64,000 bases of DNA from Paenibacillus castaneae (GCF_002884445.1 NZ_KZ614144.1:6228920-6292919), one strand, 5' to 3'. Shown: positions 17,362 to 26,528, counted from the first letter of the stretch. The notes: generated by a model not told the origin, from the sequence alone. A program made the numbers and translations.

Positions 17362-18030
17362 TTAATATTTTTTCAGAATCTCCATCATTTGTGCATATTC
17401 GGTCTTGTCGAGATGCTGTGCCATTATTTGCTGAATCGTTGTAAGTTCTTTCTCTGTAAGGCCATCTTCTACGTATTGAGAAATCATTTGCCACGATTCC
17501 TGCGGTAATTTGCTTATTAATAAAGCGAATAATTGTTCTTTATCGTCATTTGTCATCTGCTGCTTCGCGATTGTCAAATCCTCGGTTGTCATCGTCGTTT
17601 CCGTATCATCGCCCGGCGTCATTCCTTCTTGAACCTCTGTCCCACCTGTCGCAGCGCCGCCATTCGCCTGCGTTCCGCCGCCAATGCCCATATCCGTCAA
17701 AGGCGGATCAGACATATCGCCGAATGCATCTACTGCTACCGGCGGATCGCCATTTTCATCCACTTGTGCGTCTGTCTCAGCCGTTCCCCCTTTTGAGGGA
17801 GTATTTTCCTTCTTGTTAGCCGTATCGGTTATGAGAAGCGGATCTGATCCCCACAGCTTGCCCCAGACGCCTGCCATGGCCATCGGAGGCACCTCAATTG
17901 GCAGATTGAACTGCTTTAGAATCGTTTCTACATAACTTGTCACAATATATCCCGTTGTCCATATGGACAAAAAACTCAAAATCAGCCCTGCAGCTACCAG
18001 CTTTCCCAACCATCCGATCTTTCTCAGCAT
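17362..18030 (-). CDS. Single-pass membrane protein of unknown function
   Basis: A 222-residue protein. One N-terminal membrane helix (about residues 8-30) is followed by a conserved-looking juxtamembrane stretch (VETILKQFNLPIEVPP) and a long Gly/Thr/Asp-rich disordered linker (about 75-150). A compact helical C-terminal domain (about 152-222, DKEQLFALLISKLPQESW, then KTEYAQMMEILKKY) ends it. It probably faces the cell exterior. The gene lies between purA and the M23 peptidase and has its own terminator. I do not recognise a family. Confidence 0.75.
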   Translation of the reverse strand: MLRKIGWLGKLVAAGLILSFLSIWTTGYIVTSYVETILKQFNLPIEVPPMAMAGVWGKLWGSDPLLITDTANKKENTPSKGGTAETDAQVDENGDPPVAVDAFGDMSDPPLTDMGIGGGTQANGGAATGGTEVQEGMTPGDDTETTMTTEDLTIAKQQMTNDDKEQLFALLISKLPQESWQMISQYVEDGLTEKELTTIQQIMAQHLDKTEYAQMMEILKKY

Positions 18031-18163
18031 GCTTGCACCTCACCCTTCGTCCAGCAGCTAATAAATATCTATCAGCCTTCGTTTCCATAATCTGTTATAT
18101 ACCAGTATGGTCAACAATTTCGCTGTACATTCGGAGCAGCTTGCATTTCCCTAGCATTTATCC

Positions 18164-18193
18164 AAAAAAAAAAGGATGGCACAGGGCCATCCT
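18164..18193 (-). terminator. Terminator of purA
   Basis: On the minus strand AGGATGGC pairs with GCCATCCT across a 5-base loop, followed by about ten T. It begins 11 bp past the purA stop codon. Confidence 0.95.
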
Positions 18194-18203
18194 CTTCCAT
18201 TTT

Positions 18204-19490
18204 CTATTCGTAGATCGGACGCACCGGATTTGTTTGCTCACGATTGCGGCCTACCGAGAAGATTGCGATTGGAATGCCTGTCAGCTCGGATACACGATTC
18301 AAGTAGTTGCGTGTGTTGGCAGGAAGATCTTCAAGCGTTTTTGCACCGCTGATATCCTCCGACCAGCCTGGATATTCCTCATAGATCGCTTCGCACTCTG
18401 AAACGAGTTTCAGGCTTGCTGGATAAGTATCGATAACTTCTCCGCGCAATTTGTAGCCTGTGCAAATTTTCACCGTTTCAAGACCCGTCAGAACGTCAAG
18501 CGAGTTAAGCGACAAGCCAGTAATTCCGCTAACGCGGCGTGCGTGACGGACAACTACCGTATCGAACCAGCCAACGCGGCGCGGACGGCCTGTTACTGTG
18601 CCATACTCATGGCCTTTGTCACGAATTAATTGACCAATTTCATTATCCTGCTCCGTTGGGAATGGACCATCGCCTACACGAGTTGTGTACGCTTTGGCAA
18701 CACCGATAACTTGTTGGATTTTTGAAGGGCCTACACCTGATCCGATACAAACGCCGCCAGCCGATGGGTTGGAGGACGTAACATACGGGTAAGTTCCTTG
18801 ATCGATATCCAGCATAACGCCTTGAGCGCCTTCGAACAAAACCTTTTTCCCAGCGTCGATAGCATCATTAAGAACAACAGATGTATCCGTCACATACGGA
18901 CGAAGTACTTCAGCGAAACCAAGGTAATCGCGAATAACTGCATCCGCATCAAGCGCTTCTCCGCCATATACTTGCTCGATTAAATGATTTTTCTCAATCA
19001 TAATACTGCGGATTCTTGCTTCGAATTCCTCCGCATCCATCAGATCAGCGATACGAACACCATTGCGAGCGGCTTTGTCCATGTAGCAAGGACCAATTCC
19101 TTTGCGAGTTGTGCCGATCTTGTTATCACCCTTACGATCTTCCTCAAGACCGTCAAGAATAAGGTGGTAAGGCATAATAACATGAGCGCGATCGCTAATT
19201 TTCAAATTCTCTGTTGAGAATCCATTTTCGTGAATATAGTTAATTTCTTGAATGAGCGCTTCTGGATTAATAACCATCCCGTTACCAATTACGCACGTTT
19301 TATTATGATTAAAAATACCCGATGGAATCATCGTCAATTTATATTTTTTGTTATCAATAAGGATCGTGTGTCCGGCATTGTTACCTCCTTGGTAACGAGC
19401 AACGACGTCGGCTCCCTCTGCCAAGAAATCAGTGATTTTTCCTTTTCCTTCGTCTCCCCACTGCGTACCAACAACAACAACCGTAGACAT
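18204..19490 (-). CDS. purA: Adenylosuccinate synthetase
   Basis: A 428-residue enzyme of standard length. The GTP-binding loop GDEGKGKITD, the NNAGHT segment, the IMP-site TRKGIGPCY and the C-terminal VSELTGIPIAIFSVGR are all present. It condenses IMP and aspartate, using GTP, to adenylosuccinate, the first committed step to AMP. It stands alone between two terminators, so it is probably monocistronic. The 150 bp upstream hold its promoter, but no box was assigned with confidence. Confidence 0.97.
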   Translation of the reverse strand: MSTVVVVGTQWGDEGKGKITDFLAEGADVVARYQGGNNAGHTILIDNKKYKLTMIPSGIFNHNKTCVIGNGMVINPEALIQEINYIHENGFSTENLKISDRAHVIMPYHLILDGLEEDRKGDNKIGTTRKGIGPCYMDKAARNGVRIADLMDAEEFEARIRSIMIEKNHLIEQVYGGEALDADAVIRDYLGFAEVLRPYVTDTSVVLNDAIDAGKKVLFEGAQGVMLDIDQGTYPYVTSSNPSAGGVCIGSGVGPSKIQQVIGVAKAYTTRVGDGPFPTEQDNEIGQLIRDKGHEYGTVTGRPRRVGWFDTVVVRHARRVSGITGLSLNSLDVLTGLETVKICTGYKLRGEVIDTYPASLKLVSECEAIYEEYPGWSEDISGAKTLEDLPANTRNYLNRVSELTGIPIAIFSVGRNREQTNPVRPIYE

Positions 19491-19645
19491 AATTCATACC
19501 CCCGTCCGGTGTTTATACACACCGAAAATTACCGTCTAGACCTGATAGCAGCGTTTTCCCTTCCAATAAAGGTCACGAAATGCTACGTCATGAAAGTCCA
19601 AAGACAGCATTAACATTGTAGCAATCCCTCCCCAAGAAGTCAAAC

Positions 19646-19685
19646 AAAAAACGAACAATTGCACAGTTACCCATGCAATTGTTCG
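19646..19685 (-). terminator. Terminator of the gdpP-rplI-dnaC operon
   Basis: A perfect 12-bp stem (CGAACAATTGCA at 19652-19663 with its complement at 19674-19685) is followed on the minus strand by six T. It begins immediately after the dnaC stop codon. Confidence 0.96.
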
Positions 19686-19690
19686 GTTAT

Positions 19691-21052
19691 TCACGATGCG
19701 TGCGACGGATCTTGATGCGCACGATCGATACTTACGAATTTATTGTATTGTTTAAGAAAAACAAGTTCAACTGTACCTACAGGCCCATTCCGCTGTTTGG
19801 CGATAATAATCTCGATAATGTTCTTCTTCTCGGATTCTTTATCATAATAGTCATCCCGATATAGGAAAGATACAATATCAGCATCTTGCTCGATCGATCC
19901 AGACTCCCGAAGGTCAGACATCATCGGGCGTTTGTCCTGCCTCTGCTCAACTCCACGGCTGAGCTGCGAAAGTGCAATAACCGGCACTTCAAGCTCCCGC
20001 GCAATCTGCTTAAGCGTCCGTGAAATTTCAGAAACCTCCTGCTGTCTGTTTTCGCCTGCTTTGCCGCGGCCCGATATGAGCTGCAAGTAGTCGATCAGAA
20101 TCATGCCGAGGCCCCGCTCCTTCTTCAAACGGCGGCATTTCGCGCGAATTTCAGCTACCGTAATACCCGGTGTATCATCGATAAAGATTTGCGCTTCCGA
20201 GAGGGAACCAATTGCCATCGTCAGCTTCTCCCAGTCATCGCCTTCCAAATGCCCTGTCCGCATTCGCTGTGCATCGACATTCGCTTCCGCACAGATCATC
20301 CGCTGCACCAGCTGTGCTGCGGACATCTCCAGACTGAAGATGGCGACTGTTTCACGTGCGCGAACACCGACGTTCTGAGCGATATTAAGCGCGAAGGCCG
20401 TTTTACCTACTGACGGACGAGCCGCAACGATAATTAAGTCGCTTCGCTGGAAGCCTGCAGTCATGCGATCCAGATCCGTGAATCCGGAAGGTATGCCTGT
20501 CGTTCCGCCCTTGTCCGTATATAGCTGCTCGACCTTCTCGAATACCTCCATCAACACATCGCGGATGGAGATAAAGCCGCTGCCGGAGCGCCGATTCGAG
20601 ATTTCAAGAATCTTCTTCTCCGCATCTCCCAGCAGCACGCCAACATCCTCAGAGTTCGCATAGCCGTCTGATACGATATTCGTAGCCGTGCGAATAAGTC
20701 GGCGAAGCATAGACTTTTCTTCAACGATTTGTGCGTAATAATCAACATTTGCCGCCGTTGGCACTGCATTGGCCAGCTTGGCCAAATAGCTGACGCCGCC
20801 GATTTCTTCAAGCAAATGCTGATCCTGTAAATGCGCGGTCAGCGTTACAAGATCAACCGGCTGGTTGTTCTCCGCGATCTCGACCATCGCTTCATAGATT
20901 TGTCTATGAGCACCGCTGTAAAAGTCTTCGCTGCGCACCCGCTCCATCGCCGTAATGAGCGCTTCAGCCTGCAGTAATATGGCGCCAATGACAGCCTGTT
21001 CAGCTTCCAGGTTTTGCGGTGGGACACGGTCAAACATCAGCTCTGTACTCAT
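19691..21052 (-). CDS. dnaC: Replicative DNA helicase (DnaB family, DnaC in Bacillus)
   Basis: A 453-residue hexameric helicase of normal length. The N-terminal DnaB domain (PPQNLEAEQAVIGAILL) is joined by a linker to the RecA-like motor. Walker A is ARPSVGKTAFALNIA, Walker B is ILIDYLQLISG, and the SREL-type SDLRESGSIEQDAD segment follows. It unwinds DNA ahead of the fork and is loaded at oriC by helicase loaders. It is the last gene after rplI; a tandem hairpin array fills the 175-bp gap and directly abuts its Shine-Dalgarno (AAAGGAG). Confidence 0.96.
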   Translation of the reverse strand: MSTELMFDRVPPQNLEAEQAVIGAILLQAEALITAMERVRSEDFYSGAHRQIYEAMVEIAENNQPVDLVTLTAHLQDQHLLEEIGGVSYLAKLANAVPTAANVDYYAQIVEEKSMLRRLIRTATNIVSDGYANSEDVGVLLGDAEKKILEISNRRSGSGFISIRDVLMEVFEKVEQLYTDKGGTTGIPSGFTDLDRMTAGFQRSDLIIVAARPSVGKTAFALNIAQNVGVRARETVAIFSLEMSAAQLVQRMICAEANVDAQRMRTGHLEGDDWEKLTMAIGSLSEAQIFIDDTPGITVAEIRAKCRRLKKERGLGMILIDYLQLISGRGKAGENRQQEVSEISRTLKQIARELEVPVIALSQLSRGVEQRQDKRPMMSDLRESGSIEQDADIVSFLYRDDYYDKESEKKNIIEIIIAKQRNGPVGTVELVFLKQYNKFVSIDRAHQDPSHAS

Positions 21053-21063
21053 TTAGCGCTCCT

Positions 21064-21204
21064 TTAAAGTTTGCGTAGCAAACTACTTCGTAAGCATATT
21101 CTTAAAGTTTGTGTAACAAACTTACTTCGTAAGCATAATCCTAAAGTTTGTGTAACAAACTTACTTCGTAAGCATATTCTCAAAAGCTTGCGTAGCAAAC
21201 TTCC
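21064..21204 (-). repeat. Tandem array of ~39-nt hairpin repeats between rplI and dnaC
   Basis: Three near-identical units of 38-39 bp and a divergent fourth. Read on the minus strand, each unit has a GCTTACGAAGTA block followed by an inverted repeat (AAGTTTG, 5-base loop, CAAACTT). The unit nearest dnaC reads AGTTTGC-TAC-GCAAACT and directly abuts the dnaC Shine-Dalgarno. The fourth unit (GCTTGC-GTA-GCAAAC) lies toward rplI. A related array with the same architecture is present at 49771-49907. The array would be transcribed as part of the operon mRNA. Confidence 0.9.
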
Positions 21205-21227
21205 ATTAACATTCTATGCTTTAATAA

Positions 21228-21671
21228 TTATTCCTCTGCCGCTTGTACGCTTAGCTTTGCTTTCACAGCCGTGTGAAGCTTAACGCCAACCTGCGTAATG
21301 CCCAATGTGCGAATCGGCTCATCCAGCTCGATTTTGCGCTTGTCTATCTTAATGCCTTGCGCAGCGAGCGCTTCAGCAATTTGTTTGCTCGTGATGGCGC
21401 CGAATAGCCTTCCGCCTTCACCGGCTTTAGTCTTAATGACAACCGTCATCTCGTCAAGCCGTTTGCCCAGCTCCTGCGCATCTTCCTTTTCTTTGTCCTT
21501 ACGCTTCTGCTCAGAGGCATTCTGCAGATCTAGTGTCTTCAAGTTTCCGTCAGATGCTAGCTTTGCCAGACCCTTCGGCAGCAGAAAATTACGAACATAC
21601 CCTTCGGAAAGCTCCTTGACTTGCCCTTTCTTGCCTTGCCCTTTAACATCCTGCAAAAAGATTACTTTCAT
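21228..21671 (-). CDS. rplI: 50S ribosomal protein L9
   Basis: A 147-residue bL9 of standard length. The N-terminal rRNA-binding domain (MKVIFLQDVKGQGKKGQVKE, then GYVRNFLLPKGLA) is followed by a long helical linker rich in Lys, Glu and Gln and the C-terminal domain. It binds 23S rRNA at the base of the L1 stalk. ATGA overlap with gdpP upstream implies coupled translation. The dnaC gene follows after the hairpin array. Confidence 0.97.
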   Translation of the reverse strand: MKVIFLQDVKGQGKKGQVKELSEGYVRNFLLPKGLAKLASDGNLKTLDLQNASEQKRKDKEKEDAQELGKRLDEMTVVIKTKAGEGGRLFGAITSKQIAEALAAQGIKIDKRKIELDEPIRTLGITQVGVKLHTAVKAKLSVQAAEE

Positions 21672-23629
21672 TCAAATAACCCCTCTTCTGTTTCAATTTC
21701 GTCCAAGACCTTCTTGAGACGTACTGCTATTTCCTGAACTGTCCCTTCAAGCTGAGCGGCAGCATTCGTCAAATGTCCGCCACCGCCCATTCGCTCCATT
21801 ACAACCTGTACATTCATATGGCCAAGCGAACGAGCGCTAATGCCAATTAGTCCGTCTTGCCGCTCCCCTATTACAAAGGAAGCTAGTATATCAGTCATAT
21901 TGAGCAGCGTATCCGCAGATTGTGCAATGAGAAGCTGTGAATACTTGCGGCCGCTTTCCGTTACGGCAATAGCCACATGCTCATAGACGACCTCAGCATG
22001 CTTAATAATTTCCGCTTTACGCACGTATTCCTCAAGATCTTCCTTGAGCATACGCTGAATCATCATGGAATCTGCACCATTGCGGCGCAGGAACGAGGCA
22101 GCCTCGAACGTCCGCGCTCCTGTACGAAGCGAGAAGCTCTTCGTATCTACGGTAATGCCCGCAAGCAGCGATGTCGATTCTCTTACGTCCAGAGCAACAC
22201 GGTCATGGATATATTGCAGCAGCTCGGTTACGAGCTCACAGGTTGACGAAGCATACGGCTCCATATAGATCAAAATGGCGTTCGCAATAAATTCCTCGCT
22301 GCGGCGATGATGATCAATAACGACAATGCGCTCGGTCTGTGTCAGCAGCTTCGGTTCCTTCACCATCGACACCTTATGCGTATCAACGACTACAGCAAGC
22401 GTCTGAGGCGTAATAAGCGAGAATGCCTGCTCCGGTGATACGAACCGCTTGGAAAGCTTCTCATCCTCCCGCAGCAGCTCCATCATCTTCTCAATGGCAG
22501 GATTGACACCCTCAAGCACGATATACGCCTCTTTACCGAACAATTGCGCCGCCTTCATAACGCCGATTGCCGCTCCAACGGAATCCATGTCAGGCATCTT
22601 ATGTCCCATAATAACGACATTGTGGCTCTCGCGGATTAGATCCCGAAGCGCATGGGCAACAACCCGCGCTCGAACGCGCGTCCGCTTCTCCACCGCATTC
22701 GACTTGCCGCCATAGAAGGACTGACGGCTTCCAACCTTGATTGCCGCTTGATCTCCGCCTCGTCCAAGAGCAATATCAAGGCTTGTGTGCGCCCATTGGC
22801 CAAGCTCTATAATATGCTCAGCACCTGCCGCAAACCCGATGCTAAGGGTTACCGGAATTTTATGATCTCCCGTTATTTCCCTTACCTCGTCAAGAACAAG
22901 AAAACGGGATTGCTCCAACTGCTTGAGTGTCTTCTGATCTGTAATTAACAGAAAACGGTCAGACGTCAGCCTTTTCAAATAAACCTGATATTTCTGCGCC
23001 CATTCCGTAATTTCTGTCGTTACCTTCGCAAGCATGGAGCTGCGCTGGTGATCATCGAGTCCCTGGGTCACTTCCTCCAGGTTATCAATCATAACGACAC
23101 CAAGCACAAGCTTCTCATCATCATATTTGCGGCCAAGCTGCCAGATCTCCGTTATATTCTGGACATACAAAATGCGTTCCTTGGGCTTAAAAATAAGCTG
23201 ATACACATGAGAGCCTACCGTAGCTTCAATCTTTCCTTCGCGTTCCTTCACCTGCTGCAGGGCAGGAAACAGCTCAGGAAGCGGAACACCAATGACGGAA
23301 TCCCGCTCCATCATTTCTGCAATGTATGGATTATGCCATTCTACAGCTCTATCTTCATTATATAGTATAACTCCGAATGGAAGCTCGTTTATAACGTCAT
23401 TTCCAGCCTTTTTCACCCGATAGGTCAGCGTGCCCAAATACGATTTCAGATCCTTGCGGAAAGCTCGTTCTGCAAGGACCGTATAAACAGCTAAAGCACA
23501 TGTTAATAAAAGCCCCAGTAATCCCAACAGCCACTCATAATAAGCAAGCGCCCCTGTCATCAGTGACAATAATGCGAATGCCCAAATCTGATGCATACCG
23601 TGCCACCGTGTAACTAAAAACTTTGGCAT
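21668..23629 (-). CDS. gdpP: c-di-AMP phosphodiesterase GdpP (YybT)
   Basis: A 653-residue protein: two membrane helices (about 12-55), a PAS-like domain (about 80-150, VIYNEDRAVEWHNPYI), a degenerate GGDEF domain (about 170-305) and a DHH/DHHA1 phosphodiesterase. The metal-binding motifs are visible as VVIMGHKMPDMDSVGAA and VVIDHHRRSEEF, with GGGGHLTNAAAQ in DHHA1. It hydrolyses c-di-AMP to pApA and so tunes osmolyte and potassium transport, wall stress and beta-lactam tolerance. The order with rplI, dnaC and a YybS homologue matches Bacillus. Confidence 0.95.
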   Translation of the reverse strand: MPKFLVTRWHGMHQIWAFALLSLMTGALAYYEWLLGLLGLLLTCALAVYTVLAERAFRKDLKSYLGTLTYRVKKAGNDVINELPFGVILYNEDRAVEWHNPYIAEMMERDSVIGVPLPELFPALQQVKEREGKIEATVGSHVYQLIFKPKERILYVQNITEIWQLGRKYDDEKLVLGVVMIDNLEEVTQGLDDHQRSSMLAKVTTEITEWAQKYQVYLKRLTSDRFLLITDQKTLKQLEQSRFLVLDEVREITGDHKIPVTLSIGFAAGAEHIIELGQWAHTSLDIALGRGGDQAAIKVGSRQSFYGGKSNAVEKRTRVRARVVAHALRDLIRESHNVVIMGHKMPDMDSVGAAIGVMKAAQLFGKEAYIVLEGVNPAIEKMMELLREDEKLSKRFVSPEQAFSLITPQTLAVVVDTHKVSMVKEPKLLTQTERIVVIDHHRRSEEFIANAILIYMEPYASSTCELVTELLQYIHDRVALDVRESTSLLAGITVDTKSFSLRTGARTFEAASFLRRNGADSMMIQRMLKEDLEEYVRKAEIIKHAEVVYEHVAIAVTESGRKYSQLLIAQSADTLLNMTDILASFVIGERQDGLIGISARSLGHMNVQVVMERMGGGGHLTNAAAQLEGTVQEIAVRLKKVLDEIETEEGLFE

Positions 23630-23647
23630 ATCCGATCCGCTCCTGTG

Positions 23648-24562
23648 CTATGGTTTCGTAAACGACTTGCGGATTGGAAAAGCGGTATCGAGCACGCCAA
23701 TTAAGCTTAGCGGCGGGAATAGAAGCACTGGAATGGCCAAAATTAGAGGTACCGCTTTGTTCCAGCCTCGCTGATGGGCAAGGAAGAAGAAAAATCCAAC
23801 CGCTTGAAAAGCAAAAATACAACTAAGCAGCGGGACTAAATTCAATAACGCAATCGCAAAAAAAGAATCGCTTGTAGTCGATGCGAACATTTCCATCATA
23901 TAAGCAATCAAATAAATAATAACGAGCAAGCGCGACAAGCGCCACTCTCTGGCGCGTGTAAATCTTGGAATGTCAGGTCCGCCGCTCCATTTCACTGCTC
24001 TACGGGCGATGAATTGTGTAATTGCCGTATACACAAAAGCAATCATAATAAAGGTGAAAGGTATGGAATTGACCATTGTACGAATGAAAATATCCGTTAA
24101 GTCTGCATTCCAATCCGTCGGCAGAAAGCCCTGCGCAATCAGATTATTAAATGTTTCCTTTACTATGGTACCTATTTCTTTGATGAGCGAAATATTCAAG
24201 AATACTTCAAAAATGAGCATTTCAAGCATCAATTGGGCTAGAAACACAACACCCACAATCCTCATAATTCTCGATGCAGGCGCTTGCTTCATATACAAGT
24301 GGCCCATCACGATAGACGGAATGAGAAAGAATAATCCAATAATAAGCGTAGCGGGTCCACCAATCAGGAACGCCAGCACCCATACGGGAAGTAAATGCAG
24401 TACAAATGACTTGGGAGTCAATGTCGTATACAATACAACGTACGGCACCATCATCAGTAATAAAGCGATGATGTTAAAGAGCGGCAATAAAAGAGACAAT
24501 AATAACAGGAGTGCTACAACGCTCCATAGTACGGGTTTCTTGCCGGTTTTCAAACCGTTCAC
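23648..24562 (-). CDS. DUF2232 (YybS-like) integral membrane protein
   Basis: A 304-residue protein with about eight hydrophobic helices. Sequence and location (18 bp upstream of gdpP) match the YybS/DUF2232 family, whose role is unknown. The fold resembles small-molecule energy-coupling S components, which is family-level speculation. It is probably the first gene of the gdpP-rplI-dnaC operon, as a terminator of the previous transcript lies just upstream. Confidence 0.85.
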   Translation of the reverse strand: MNGLKTGKKPVLWSVVALLLLLSLLLPLFNIIALLLMMVPYVVLYTTLTPKSFVLHLLPVWVLAFLIGGPATLIIGLFFLIPSIVMGHLYMKQAPASRIMRIVGVVFLAQLMLEMLIFEVFLNISLIKEIGTIVKETFNNLIAQGFLPTDWNADLTDIFIRTMVNSIPFTFIMIAFVYTAITQFIARRAVKWSGGPDIPRFTRAREWRLSRLLVIIYLIAYMMEMFASTTSDSFFAIALLNLVPLLSCIFAFQAVGFFFFLAHQRGWNKAVPLILAIPVLLFPPLSLIGVLDTAFPIRKSFTKP

Positions 24563-24697
24563 CTCTTGGTTATTTAATCTGGTTTCGTCTGAAACTTTTA
24601 CAACTCATTATAGCATAAAAGCTTAACATATCACTCATAATCAAACTTAGCGCCAAGCACAGACAAGATGAATAGGCCGCGGCTGCATGCAGAATAA

Positions 24698-24727
24698 AAA
24701 GACGGAACATCTATATTGTTCCGCCCT
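24698..24727 (-). terminator. Terminator after the CBS-domain gene
   Basis: On the minus strand GGCGGAACA pairs with TGTTCCGTC (one mismatch), followed by five T. It begins 28 bp past the CBS gene stop codon. Confidence 0.88.
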
Positions 24728-24754
24728 AGTCTATGAATTATTACTTATTTTATT

Positions 24755-25174
24755 CTATAATACCTTATGCTTTTCCATAATGAGCTTTTGACAATAGTCA
24801 ATAATTTCACTTCTTCGCACGATTCCGATAAATCGATTTCGGTCGTCTACGACCGGTACAAAGTTTTGAAGCTTAGCGAGTGAAATTAGATCATCCATAT
24901 TCGCATCAATTTGAACCGTCTTGTTCAATAATCGCCGCGGTACGTCCATCAGCTTTACTTTATTGGTCTGTTCAAGCGACAAGTCTCCGTGATTCTTGAA
25001 GTACCAGAGAAGATCGCCTTCGGTGATCGTGCCTGCATAACCACCATCATTATTAATAATGGGCACCGATGTATAACGGTGGTATTCCATTTTCTCAAGT
25101 GTCTGCCTTAGCGTTGCATCCTGCGGAAGACATACGACCTCCTGCTTCGGCAATAAAAAAAACGCAATATTCAT
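24755..25174 (-). CDS. Two-CBS-domain protein
   Basis: A 139-residue protein consisting of a CBS pair. The first repeat is ATLRQTLEKMEYHRYTSVPI with GTITEGDLLWYF; the second is ANMDDLISLAKLQNFVPVVD with GIVRRSEIIDYC. CBS pairs bind adenine nucleotides such as AMP, ATP or c-di-AMP. It lies two genes from gdpP, so a c-di-AMP link is tempting, but the sequence does not resemble DarB/CbpB closely enough to claim it. There is no catalytic domain. It follows the LCP gene on the same strand with a 79-bp gap. Confidence 0.85.
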   Translation of the reverse strand: MNIAFFLLPKQEVVCLPQDATLRQTLEKMEYHRYTSVPIINNDGGYAGTITEGDLLWYFKNHGDLSLEQTNKVKLMDVPRRLLNKTVQIDANMDDLISLAKLQNFVPVVDDRNRFIGIVRRSEIIDYCQKLIMEKHKVL

Positions 25175-25253
25175 TTCGCTTCACAACTCCGTTTCGATTG
25201 CTCTTCCCATTCTACTTTTGTCCATGGCTGCAGACCGATCAGAGTTGATCGCT

Positions 25254-26318
25254 TTAATGCTGCCCAGATTGCTCCTGTGGAAGAGATAAAGATTTGACCT
25301 CTTTCGTTTTATTCTCCATGTATTTATCCGGCAGAATAAGCTCCGATGAAGAGATATCCGCATTTAACCAGCTCTTGATCATCGTCTGTACCTTCGCTAA
25401 GTCTTCTTCATCGGCGAAATAATACCAAGTTCCGCCTTCTGTCAACCGATGACCGTCACCAAGTATGGAATGACTGTAAATATTGCGAGTTTTCGCTTGA
25501 ATGATGCTTTGGCCTAAGTCAACAAGCTGATCCGGACGCATATTCGTACTGAAATTCTCACCCATAATATCGATTAAATCCGGAATTTTGGACCATTGGT
25601 TCATTTGCTTCGCTTTATCCATCAACAACGACAAGAAGATCTGATGGCGCTCTGTACGGTTTATATCACTATCCTCACGATATCGTACATAATTAAGCGC
25701 ATCCTGTCCATTATAGATGTCCTGCCCTGCTTTGATGACAAACTTCTCGTGGTCAGGATCTTTGTTAACCATATCTTTTTCAAGAGGAAGCTTTATGCCT
25801 CCCAGCTTATCAATGACTTGACGGAAACCTTCGAAATTAATAGTAGCGTAGTACTGGATAGGAGCGTCCAAAAACTTCTCTACCGTGTCCATAGACATCC
25901 CTGCACCGCCGAATGCGTAAGCATGTGTAATTTTATCCTGTTTGTTTTTGCTTTTTTTACCTACAATTTCGACATACATATCACGTGGAATGGATACCAT
26001 CAACAGATCACCGTCATTAGGACGAACAACCGTATAGATCATCGTATCCGAGCGTCCGATTTCTTTGCCGCGCTGATCAATGCCAAGCAGCAGCACCGCG
26101 AATGGGTCTTGCTTCTTATTGGCAGTACTGGTGGTAACAGGCTCGCGTCCTTCAATCGGCTTATAGGTTTGCTCTAGTTTCTTCTCCACATGCCCTTGCA
26201 GAAACCAATCAAATCCTAGCGATGCTAGTGCTCCGCGGTAGAAAAATCCCACCATGATTACGACAGCTAGCGCGGCTCCTGTCGTATACAGCCATTTTCT
26301 TTTGTTCATCATTTTCAT
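25254..26318 (-). CDS. LytR-CpsA-Psr (LCP) family cell-wall glycopolymer ligase
   Basis: A 354-residue protein with a short cytoplasmic N-terminus, one membrane anchor (about 10-31) and an extracytoplasmic LCP domain. Hallmarks are GIDQRGKEIGRSDTMIY, MVSIPRDMYVEI, HAYAFGGAGM and the Arg-rich YVRYREDSDINRTERHQ. LCP enzymes transfer wall teichoic acids or other anionic polymers from lipid carriers to peptidoglycan. The start at 26318 is the ATG nearest an AGGAG that lies a rather long 13 bases upstream. It is divergent from the DUF4870 gene. Confidence 0.92.
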   Translation of the reverse strand: MKMMNKRKWLYTTGAALAVVIMVGFFYRGALASLGFDWFLQGHVEKKLEQTYKPIEGREPVTTSTANKKQDPFAVLLLGIDQRGKEIGRSDTMIYTVVRPNDGDLLMVSIPRDMYVEIVGKKSKNKQDKITHAYAFGGAGMSMDTVEKFLDAPIQYYATINFEGFRQVIDKLGGIKLPLEKDMVNKDPDHEKFVIKAGQDIYNGQDALNYVRYREDSDINRTERHQIFLSLLMDKAKQMNQWSKIPDLIDIMGENFSTNMRPDQLVDLGQSIIQAKTRNIYSHSILGDGHRLTEGGTWYYFADEEDLAKVQTMIKSWLNADISSSELILPDKYMENKTKEVKSLSLPQEQSGQH

Positions 26319-26528
26319 AATATGATAATTTCTCCTATCTTCACTGTTCTTTTTAGAACTCGCCCTCTCAGTTTAGACGATTTCGAGATAAAACAGGTTA
26401 CAAATTTTTTACAATATGTTTATACCTCTATGGTATACAATTTTTGTAATTAAAAAGGTCTATTGACAACTTATGACGAATACAATCATTGCAAGAATAA
26501 TGTTAAATAGGAAAGGATGATTATTGTT

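Noticed and set aside
21064..21204. Direct repeats resembling a short CRISPR array
   Set aside because: The units are nearly contiguous, self-complementary and without unique spacers of uniform length; no cas genes are present.
21071..21283. Plus-strand ORF with a 13-residue repeat (LLRKHxxKVCVTN)
   Set aside because: It is produced by the 39-bp period of the hairpin repeats, has no ribosome site, and runs antisense into rplI.
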